Below, piece after piece: positions 35,557 through 42,380 of a stretch of 64,000 nucleotides of DNA. The DNA comes from Armatimonadota bacterium (GTDB lineage Bacteria > Armatimonadota > Zipacnadia > Zipacnadales > JABUFB01). Position 1 is the first letter of the stretch. Every line of letters starts with the position of its first letter. The notes under the pieces are model-generated. The model was not told the DNA's origin. It searched no databases and saw only the letters and a program-made list of their open reading frames with translations. Both the position numbers and the translations under genes were made by a program. Where the stretch lies: positions 62,001 to 126,000 of the forward strand of contig JABUFB010000017.1 of the NCBI GenBank assembly GCA_013314775.1, in the 5' to 3' direction.

Positions 35557-36656
35557 CTGCGCCTATCCCATGATGGATGCGAATGTTGGGACCGCTGCAC
35601 GAGGTCTAGGAGCCTGTCCACGAATAGGCCGGGGCCGACCTCGAGCGACACCGTGCCGCATGCCGCCATCTGGTACTCGAACAGGTAGAATACTGGCCCC
35701 AGCACAGTGGCCAGGTTGGCGCGGTTGATTTCGTCGATGATCAGCAGCACGGGGCTCTGCGGATGGTCTCTGGCCAAGCAGATGGCACGGTGCAAGGGGC
35801 CCTCGGTTTTCTCATATGCCACGTCATCCCGTCCCAGTCTGGGCCTGATGCCCCAGACGAAGTCGGAATAGCCGGTCTCAGCGTGGAACTGGGTGAATAC
35901 ACTGTGATCCTCGGTGACGCCCAGTCTCTCAGCCATCAGCTTGGCCAGATGGGTCTTACCTGTTCCGGGCGCGCCCTGCAGAACCAGGTACTTGCGCGCA
36001 CGCAGGAGCCTCAGGACCTCCGCTTCGTCGTCGACCTCGTCGCCCCGGTTACGGTCAGAAAGGGCCTGAATCGCCTTCTCCACTGCTCGACGGTGCTGCT
36101 GGTTCCTTGGCCAGTTCCGCAGTCGCGCGTCGGCAGCAAGATAGCCCTTCACGATCTCTTCATACTCTGCGCTTCCGGGATCACGTACAACATCACACGC
36201 CAGTATGTGCTGGCCGTACTTCTCGAGTGTGGTGGACAGATGGGGCAATGGGTCGGACTGATCCGCCGGGAGCCTGGTCTCGACGTCGGCGAAGTTGGAC
36301 TAGCAGAATCCCACCGTGCGACTGGTCAGCCGGCGGTAGATGCGTTGGGTTCCCGGCCGTGTGGCCAGCTCGTAGTCGTCACCGAAACCGGCGGTGCCAA
36401 CCACGAGGCTAACCAGCCAGGGGCCGTCCAGGGCCGGGAACACGACCAGGGAGAGCCCCTGGTATGGTCCAGAAGGCGGCTCAGATCCACCGATCACCCC
36501 GAAGTACGGTGCCCCCTTTTCCAGTGCATCGCCTTCAGTCGCCTTGCGAACGATGTAGGTGACCCCTTCCTTGCCACCATACTCAGCAGACCATTACCAG
36601 AACTGCTCTGATACCTCGTCGATCTGATCCCTGTCGCTCCGGGTGGGTTCCGACAT
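35517..36656 (-). pseudogene. Decayed McrB-like AAA+ ATPase gene
   Basis: A single minus-strand frame runs from ATG 36656 (ribosome-binding site AGAGGGAG upstream) to 35517 but is broken by in-frame TAA at 36594-36596 and TAG at 36300-36302. The N-terminal part has PYFGVIGGSEPPSGPYQGLS, LVVFPALDG and LVVGTAGFGDDYELATRPGT, a domain seen before the ATPase in some McrB-like proteins. Then come Walker A GAPGTGKTHLA and Walker B VLLIIDEINRANLATVLGPV. The protein stops soon after Walker B, so sensor 1, the arginine finger and the rest of the AAA+ lid are lost, and no McrC partner adjoins. It is the remnant of a type IV restriction-like gene, cut at its 3' end near the helicase module. Confidence 0.8.
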
Positions 36657-36708
36657 CGCGCTCCCTCTTCTTGCGGGTACCGTCTCTGCAGACGTGTCAA
36701 CCTTCGCG

Positions 36709-37758
36709 TTACCGCCCTAACACTGTCAGGGCCTTCTGCTTCAGTGTGTCTTCGTTGTCCACCATGGAACGCAGGAAGCGGCGGCTGTGCTGGGTCAGGT
36801 TTCCGCGGCTGCGCACTGGAATGACCCAGTCCGAGTACTCCGTCACCGCCTGCAGGGCTGCCCAGCGCGTCCCGGAAATCGCCGGCATCTGCGTACCCGT
36901 GCTCTCAAAGAGCTCGGTAACGGAGTGCCGCGCGTCCTGCACCTGCGCCCGTTTCCGCTCCAGCTTATCCCGTTCCTTCTCGCTGCACTCGCCGTCGTGC
37001 CGTGGGGGGATCTTCGGCAAGGGCAGGAGTTCGTCCAGGAAATCGGCAAAGCCCTGGGTATTCATCTGCTGTTCCGCGAGCCACCCCGCCAGCTCCCGGA
37101 ACTCTTCGACCCAGGCCCAGGCAAGGCCCAGGGCCTGGGCCGCCTCTTTGATGCGTTGCAGCGGATTGCCCACGTGGCGGATGGTGTAACTGGCTTTGTT
37201 CCTGCGCAGAGCCAGGCTCAGGGTGTTCCAGCACACTACACGCACCGAGGTGACCGCCGCCTTGAAGGCGTGCTCTCCGTCATGCCCTGCGGTGATCAGC
37301 AGATACCCCTGAGATACGTCTTCGGTGCTTGGGATGGTGACGTCCATATCCAGCAGGCGCGCCAGTGCCCAGACGATCTTCCCGCCCGCGAGCGCTCCCG
37401 CCGTCTCGATCTGCACCGGGTGGCCTTCGTCTCGGCCCGCCTTGAGGAGATCGAAGCAGAAGCCTACGACCTCCTCGTTCTGCACGGGCGTGTAACGGTC
37501 CGTCGTGATGCCCAGGAAGCCCTCCGGGGAGTTCGCGCGGTCCAGCCGGACGATGATTGCTTTTCCCGGGACTTCCACGGTTCGGGCAGGATCGCTCGGG
37601 TCCAGAGCGGCGTAGAGGGGCCTGCGCGCCACCTGCCAGTCCAGCCCTGACAGCCGGCAAGTGGCTGCCACGTCAACGGGGTGGTCTTCGAGCACCGCAC
37701 CGAGACCGTGCCACATGGGTTGTCGCACTGAGAACCCAGACTCGAACAGGTGAGGCAT
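36709..37758 (-). CDS. DUF932 phage/plasmid-like protein
   Basis: A 349-aa protein of the DUF932 family (phage/plasmid-like). Family segments are PMWHGLGAVLEDHPVDVAA near the N-terminus, IIVRLDRANSPEGFLGITTD, YTPVQNEEVVGFCFDLL, SQGYLLITAGHDGEHAFKAA and RVVCWNTLSLALR, followed by a helical C-terminal third. ATG 37758 has GAAGGAGCC about 10 bp upstream. DUF932 proteins are carried by phages, plasmids and islands and their function is unknown. It faces away from the ClpX-like gene at 38175 and shares with it a 416-bp control region containing a long palindrome. It supports a mobile origin for this part of the window. Confidence 0.85.
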   Translation of the reverse strand: MPHLFESGFSVRQPMWHGLGAVLEDHPVDVAATCRLSGLDWQVARRPLYAALDPSDPARTVEVPGKAIIVRLDRANSPEGFLGITTDRYTPVQNEEVVGFCFDLLKAGRDEGHPVQIETAGALAGGKIVWALARLLDMDVTIPSTEDVSQGYLLITAGHDGEHAFKAAVTSVRVVCWNTLSLALRRNKASYTIRHVGNPLQRIKEAAQALGLAWAWVEEFRELAGWLAEQQMNTQGFADFLDELLPLPKIPPRHDGECSEKERDKLERKRAQVQDARHSVTELFESTGTQMPAISGTRWAALQAVTEYSDWVIPVRSRGNLTQHSRRFLRSMVDNEDTLKQKALTVLGR

Positions 37759-37878
37759 ATTGCTTGGCTCCTTCGGTCTGCTTGTATGATGCGCAGCGCG
37801 CCTGGAATCTGCCAGAGACAGTACACCCGCTGAGGCACGAGTGTGACATTTCCACTGGAAAAATCGGGAGTCGCCTGA

Positions 37879-37914
37879 CGAGAGCGCTTATTGACTGTTC
37901 GATAAGCACTCTCG
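37879..37914. promoter_or_regulatory. 13-bp palindrome in divergent control region
   Basis: CGAGAGCGCTTAT (37879-37891) and ATAAGCACTCTCG (37902-37914) form a 13-bp stem with one G-T wobble and a 10-nt loop. The site is 121 bp upstream of the DUF932 start and 261 bp upstream of the second ClpX-like gene. It could be a regulator operator or the site of a structured RNA. The rest of 37759-38174 contains no gene. Confidence 0.5.
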
Positions 37915-38064
37915 CCTCCGCACAATCAACCGGTAAATAGCGCGAGTGCCCGCATCCCCTCCTACCCTTCCTTTAATGGTTTCCCTTCCTCCCCACTAGA
38001 CGGCCCCTGGTCCGGCTGATTTGCGCCGCCGATGTCACACTGGCGCCGCGCCCGGCGTACATCC

Positions 38065-38165
38065 AGTGTATATCCAACCGGGGCTGACGCCATCATGAGT
38101 TGTTGTTGCCTCAGTCAGCCGACTCAGAGGCGACCGGCACACAGACAGTGCACATCCAATCGGGG
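38065..38165 (+). repeat. Two direct 19-bp repeats before ClpX-like gene
   Basis: AGTGTATATCCAACCGGGG (38065-38083) and AGTGCACATCCAATCGGGG (38147-38165) agree at 16 of 19 positions and start 82 bp apart. The second copy includes the GGGGAG that acts as ribosome-binding site for ATG 38175. They may bind a regulator, or reflect a small duplication of the leader. Confidence 0.45.
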
Positions 38166-38174
38166 AGTGATCAA

Positions 38175-39902
38175 ATGGGCGAAGCTATCCTTGTGCGTTC
38201 GGAAGACGACGTTCGGCCTCAACTCCAGAGCCAGTATTGCCAGGTGCTGCGTTTCGACCTCAAGCCCGAGGAGATTGCTGCAGCACTGAACCGGACCGTG
38301 GTGGGACAGCAAGATGCATGCCGGGCGCTGTCGGTACATCTGCGCCGGCATATGCTCAAGGTCCGGGAGATGCATTACTACCGCTACATGCGGCGCGCGC
38401 CCTGGAGCACCGATGACCTGGGCGGAGTCCTGCTCCTGGGCCCGACCGGATGTGGCAAGACCTACCTGGTGCGCGCTCTCGCCCAACTGGCCTCTCTGGT
38501 TTTCCACTCCGAAGACGCATCGAGCCTCACCGAGACTGGCTACGTCGGGCGCGACACCAGCGACATAGCTCGGGCGATCACCCTGGAGGCCGGTGGATAT
38601 GCACCACTGGCCTCGACGGCGCTGCTGTTCCTGGACGAAGTGGACAAGCTGCGCTTCCGCCCAGACAGTGCCGGCAAGGATGTTACCGGGGAGGGGGTCC
38701 AGCGCAGCCTGCTCGCTCTGCTCGACGGGGCGGAGGTCCGCTTCGCCAGCGACGGACGTCAGCGGAACCGCGACGTGGCCCTGGGCACCGACTGCTTGTT
38801 CATCACACTTGCCGGCGCGTTCTCAGGCCTGGAGGAGATCATCGCCCGCAGGCTGCGGCGAGGGAAGACAAGCATCGGCTTTGGGCGCGAGCCCCTCGAC
38901 CACGACCGGGCTCGGCGCCAGGGCGATCTGCTGCAGGAGGTCACCCCTGAGGACTTGGTCCAGTACGGGTTCATGACCGAACTGGTGGGACGCCTGCGCG
39001 ACATCGTGCCTCTGCGTCCCCTGGACGCCGACACCATGCGAGACATCCTGCTACATCCGGAGTGCGGCCCCCTGGCCATCTACCAGCGCAACGCCATCAA
39101 GGAGGGTTTCAGCCTGGAGTTGACCGACGATTTGGTGGACAGGATTGTCACCAACGCGCTCGGTTCCGGCCAGGGCGCGCGCGCTCTCAAGCGGATTCTC
39201 GCCCAGGTCACGGAACGCGCGCTCTTCGAGATGCCCGGGCGTGTGAGCAGGCGCGGCGACACAGTGGTGAGGTTGGGCCTGAGCGCTCTGGAGGACGGTA
39301 GGTATGAGGTGATCACTGCTCCCGCAGAGGGCGGCGCCGTGGACTGGGAGCGGATGTTCAACGAAGTGAAGGACTGGATCGAGGATCGGGAACAGATGAT
39401 GCCCCGGGGGATGGTGGCCGAGGATGAAGAGATGCTTCTGACCAAGACGTCGCAGACCGAGAAAGCAGTCAGGAACCCCACTCCCTGTTCTCGTCCGGCT
39501 GAGGAGGAAAAGCAGGTACCGGCGGAGCTGGAAGCCTCCGCAGAGGTGGCCGCAGCTCTGATCGCCAGCCAGATCAGTGGAGAGGGTTACGAAGTTGTTT
39601 GCGAGACGGAATTGAAGATGAGGGGTAGGCAGCTGGGCATCTACGACATGAGTAGCGACTTGCCCACTGTCAGGGTGACTTTGTGGGTAGCTTCCCCCGA
39701 AAACCCCGATGTCCCCCCCGAACTGTCCGGTCGTCGCCTGCGCGCTTACGCAGAGAAGGCAGGTATCGAGGCCGACGGCTGGTGCCTGCGACGAGGTGCT
39801 CGTGCGTGTGAGGTCCGGGTGCGTCCGGACGGGCGCCGCTGGCGCCGGCATGTGGTGATTATCGGGCTCGACTATTCAGAAGCCAGGAAGTACCTGCATT
39901 GA
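38175..39902 (+). CDS. Second ClpX-like AAA+ unfoldase with novel C-terminal domain
   Basis: A 575-aa protein starting at ATG 38175 with GGGGAG 8 bp upstream. Like the protein at 22867 it lacks the ClpX zinc-binding domain. The core has Walker A GPTGCGKT (89-96), pore loop GYVG (122-125), Walker B LLFLDEVDKL (150-159), SIGFG (233-237) at the ClpP-docking loop and sensor-2 GARALKRILAQVTERALFEM. The C-terminal region from ~400 differs entirely: an acidic linker, then a ~120-aa alpha/beta domain (VAAALIASQISGEGYEVVCE, TVRVTLWVASPENPDVP, RRHVVIIGLDYSEARKYLH) that I do not recognise. It probably unfolds a specific set of substrates for ClpP. It is divergent from the DUF932 gene and followed by an intrinsic terminator. 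Confidence 0.88.
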   Translation: MGEAILVRSEDDVRPQLQSQYCQVLRFDLKPEEIAAALNRTVVGQQDACRALSVHLRRHMLKVREMHYYRYMRRAPWSTDDLGGVLLLGPTGCGKTYLVRALAQLASLVFHSEDASSLTETGYVGRDTSDIARAITLEAGGYAPLASTALLFLDEVDKLRFRPDSAGKDVTGEGVQRSLLALLDGAEVRFASDGRQRNRDVALGTDCLFITLAGAFSGLEEIIARRLRRGKTSIGFGREPLDHDRARRQGDLLQEVTPEDLVQYGFMTELVGRLRDIVPLRPLDADTMRDILLHPECGPLAIYQRNAIKEGFSLELTDDLVDRIVTNALGSGQGARALKRILAQVTERALFEMPGRVSRRGDTVVRLGLSALEDGRYEVITAPAEGGAVDWERMFNEVKDWIEDREQMMPRGMVAEDEEMLLTKTSQTEKAVRNPTPCSRPAEEEKQVPAELEASAEVAAALIASQISGEGYEVVCETELKMRGRQLGIYDMSSDLPTVRVTLWVASPENPDVPPELSGRRLRAYAEKAGIEADGWCLRRGARACEVRVRPDGRRWRRHVVIIGLDYSEARKYLH

Positions 39903-40029
39903 GAGCCACGCCGTATCTTGGGTCAACGGAAACGACGCAGGTTGGCTGAGCGTGATGCGCGTCACTCTGGCTCCGTCTCCTCGTGCCAACCGTTCCCCAC
40001 ACAGAGAGAAAAGGCACCTATCACCATTC

Positions 40030-40062
40030 CGGGGCTCTTCAGACAAGAAAGCCCCGTTTTTT
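40030..40062 (+). terminator. Intrinsic terminator after the second ClpX-like gene
   Basis: CGGGGCT (40030-40036) pairs perfectly with AGCCCCG (40050-40056), with an additional inner TCTT/AAGA pairing possible, and is followed at once by six T residues (40057-40062). This is a classical Rho-independent terminator, 128 bp after the stop of the ClpX-like gene. The remainder of 39903-40301 has no gene and must contain the promoter of the sigma-factor gene. Confidence 0.8.
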
Positions 40063-40301
40063 CGCAAGATGTGGATTGGCCCAAATAACTCCATCATGGC
40101 CGCGTGTTGCCGCCATCCTGCGGGTGAGAAAAGGCGCGTCGACTGTCACGTCGTGTCATCCATGACGTGTACAAATAGCTCCCGGGTCACCGTAAGCCGT
40201 AACGAAGCGATAAAAGGCTTCACGACGGTGGCCTCGCACCAGCAGGCTTGGGCTTGCGTGCCAGGGAGCAAGGGACGTGCCTACCCAGGAGTTGGTACAC
40301 A

Positions 40302-41081
40302 ATGAACGCCATGCAGGTCAGCGCTATCGTGTCTGTCGCCAATTGCCCCATCCGCGAATCGCGCGGCAGCCTTACCCGGGCGGCTTCGAGACCGTTGAGC
40401 CTCCGGAGGCGCCTTCAGGCGCTCGCTCTGCAGGCGGCGGCCGGCGATCCTGCCGCCTGGCAGGCGCTGTGGAAGGCAGTTCTCGACAGCAGTCTGATCC
40501 TGAGTTGGGCAAGGAAGCGCTTCAACTCCCGCGATGACGCAGAGGATGCGGCATCGGAGGCACTCATCCGCGCGATCAAGGGCTTCCCCACCTACGAGCC
40601 GCGGCTGTCCAAGTTCACGACCTGGGTATACAAGGTGGCACACAATGCCTTCAATGGTTATTACAGGCGCCGGGTGAAGCCCCAGAAGGACATCGATTCG
40701 CTTGAGGAGCAGCCCGTGGATGTGCCGGATCAGCGGACGCCCTTTGGTGGCGGGGAGCATGGCCTGCGCTTTCTTTGGGCGCTGCTCTGCTCCTCCGCTG
40801 CCGGGCTGTCGGACCGGCAGCGTCAGGTTGTGTGGTTGGTGGCCGTGGAGCGGCTGGAGCATTCGGAGGCTGCGGTGATCGTGGGGATTACCGAAGGGTA
40901 TTGCAGGCAGGAGTACTCTCGCGCCAGGGCGAAGCTCCGCAATGCATTTCCCGAGGCCGCTCGCATCTCTTACTGGCGGGGCGAAGATCTCCTGCCGTCG
41001 GGAGCTGTCTGCGGGACGCCCACAAGTCGCGCACCATATGACGTCGAGTTCGCACCGTATCAGGCACGGCCTTGTCCTTGA
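40302..41081 (+). CDS. Sigma-70-family (ECF-like) RNA polymerase sigma factor
   Basis: A 259-aa protein. ATG 40302 is preceded by AGGAG at 40287-40291. Region 2 is visible as LILSWARKRFNSRDDAEDAA, SEALIRAIKGFPTYEPRLSKF and TTWVYKVAHNAFNGYYRRR, the last containing the aromatic -10 melting segment. Region 4 is LSDRQRQVVWLVAVERLEHS then EAAVIVGITEGYCRQEYSRARAKL, a helix-turn-helix of -35 recognition type. A ~45-aa basic N-terminal extension and a ~40-aa C-terminal tail are unusual. It lies 38 bp before the WYL regulator gene. It probably directs transcription of a small regulon, possibly island genes; no anti-sigma factor is adjacent. Confidence 0.85.
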   Translation: MNAMQVSAIVSVANCPIRESRGSLTRAASRPLSLRRRLQALALQAAAGDPAAWQALWKAVLDSSLILSWARKRFNSRDDAEDAASEALIRAIKGFPTYEPRLSKFTTWVYKVAHNAFNGYYRRRVKPQKDIDSLEEQPVDVPDQRTPFGGGEHGLRFLWALLCSSAAGLSDRQRQVVWLVAVERLEHSEAAVIVGITEGYCRQEYSRARAKLRNAFPEAARISYWRGEDLLPSGAVCGTPTSRAPYDVEFAPYQARPCP

Positions 41082-41119
41082 CCCAATTAAGCGGCTATCG
41101 AAACGGGGAGGGATTTCCG

Positions 41120-42091
41120 ATGAACCAGGCGCTCCGCCTGCTCAGGATCCTGCAAGAACTGCCGAGGCTTCGCGGGAACGAAGAGAGCACAGCTGCCGCC
41201 CTTGGGGAAAGGTTGGGCGCCTGCGAGCGGACGATCTACCGGGACATGGCGCTTCTCGCGGAGGCCGGGTTCCCCGTCCGTAATGATGGTGAAGGCTACT
41301 ACCTGCCGCCCACGAACCCGGGACTGTCTGTGCAGCTGAGCGCCACGGAACTCAGCGCGATCCATTATGCACTGGACTGGCTGGAGGAAGCTCTCCCTGA
41401 CGCGCTGGCGATCGATTCGGACGCCCTTGTGGGAAAACTGGCGGCCGTGTGCGGCACGCGCGAGGCGCAGATATGCGCGGGTACGGAGGGGCTGCGCATC
41501 TGGCCGCGGCTTACTGACGGGCCGGCGGTGACCAAGAACCTGCAAACTGCCCTGAAGGCGCGTCGCGAGCGGCGCAAATTGCGGGGGATCTACTGCAGTC
41601 TGGAAAGCAACACCACGCTGGAACGCATTCTTCACCCGTACGCGATCATCTACCGGGCGCAGGCCCACTACATCGTGGCCTACTGCGAAGAGCGCCGGGC
41701 AGTCAGGACATTCCGCCTAGATCGTTTTCGGGAACTTGCGGTGCTGCCGCAGGCGGCGGAGATCGACGATGACTACGATCTCGAGGAGCATTTCGCCGGA
41801 GCGTGGGAGATGGTCGGCGGGCGCAAGCAAACGGTGAGACTGCGCCTCACCGGGAAGGTTGCCCAGCGCATGTCCCAGGCATGCGTGCACCCCAGCCAGC
41901 AGATCCTCAACCGCACGGAGGACGCCCTGGAACTGCAACTCAACGTAGCGCTGACCGAGGAGTTCGAGGGCTGGCTCCTGAGCATGGGCGGAAGCGTCGA
42001 GGTCCTTGCGCCGCAGACACTGCGCAGCCGTATCCGCGAACAGGCCCGAAGACTGTTCGAGAACCACAGCGACAACAGCGACGGGAGTTGA
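41120..42091 (+). CDS. WYL-domain transcriptional regulator
   Basis: A 323-aa protein. ATG 41120 follows GGGGAGGG (41105-41112), which fixes the start. Residues 1-60 are a winged helix-turn-helix of DeoR/HTH_11 type (LGERLGACERTIYRDMALLA, EAGFPVRND). A WYL domain follows (LERILHPYAIIYRAQAHYIV), in which the family's W-Y-L reads H-Y-I, and then the WCX C-terminal extension (VRLRLTGKVAQRMSQACVHP). WYL regulators sense nucleic-acid or nucleotide ligands and often repress phage-defence loci. Its place between the helicase module and the McrBC-like genes fits such a role, which is inference. Confidence 0.88.
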   Translation: MNQALRLLRILQELPRLRGNEESTAAALGERLGACERTIYRDMALLAEAGFPVRNDGEGYYLPPTNPGLSVQLSATELSAIHYALDWLEEALPDALAIDSDALVGKLAAVCGTREAQICAGTEGLRIWPRLTDGPAVTKNLQTALKARRERRKLRGIYCSLESNTTLERILHPYAIIYRAQAHYIVAYCEERRAVRTFRLDRFRELAVLPQAAEIDDDYDLEEHFAGAWEMVGGRKQTVRLRLTGKVAQRMSQACVHPSQQILNRTEDALELQLNVALTEEFEGWLLSMGGSVEVLAPQTLRSRIREQARRLFENHSDNSDGS

Positions 42092-42106
42092 CCGGCGAAC
42101 CCGCAG

Positions 42107-42140
42107 GGGGGACTTGGTTCAAGTCCCCCTCCCAGGACCA
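42107..42140 (+). other. 10-bp hairpin ending like a tRNA 3' terminus (possible att site)
   Basis: GGGGGACTTG (42107-42116) and CAAGTCCCCC (42120-42129) are perfect inverted repeats around GTT. The right arm is followed by TCCCAGG, A and CCA (to 42140). The run GTTCAAGT-CCCCC-TCCCAGG-ACCA has the order of a tRNA T-loop, T-stem 3' strand, acceptor 3' strand, discriminator and CCA, but no matching upstream tRNA body is present. It sits 241 bp before the tyrosine recombinase. It may be a tRNA-derived attachment site, or simply a strong hairpin after the WYL gene. Confidence 0.4.
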
Positions 42141-42170
42141 CGGCCGGGGCACAGAGACGCAGAACGAGCA

Positions 42171-42254
42171 CATAACCCGAGTTACACTGAGCCCATAAGC
42201 CCTACGGACTTACGCGCACAGGTGCTGAAAACCTGAGTGCATAATCCGGCTTAC
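42171..42254 (+). repeat. CATAA...TTAC iterons upstream of recombinase
   Basis: Three copies of a CATAA-N(5-11)-TTAC motif lie in 84 bp: CATAACCCGAGTTAC (42171-42185), CATAAGCCCTACGGACTTAC (42194-42213) and CATAATCCGGCTTAC (42240-42254). A related segment with GGAACTTACGCGG ends near 42322. Tyrosine recombinases bind short repeated arm or core sites next to their own gene, so these are candidate binding sites or autoregulatory elements. Confidence 0.5.
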
Positions 42255-42380
42255 AGGCCCACTCTTCGCACGTTTGCGTCCGGGGCGTTATCCATTATCG
42301 GACGGTAACGGAACTTACGCGGACGGTGCCGGCATCGAGACTGACCACGGTAGTGTTCATTACTATCGTGGAGGCTCGAG

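Noticed and set aside
42107-42140. Complete tRNA gene
   Set aside because: Only the 3'-end-like part is present; no acceptor 5' strand, D-arm or anticodon arm can be built upstream.
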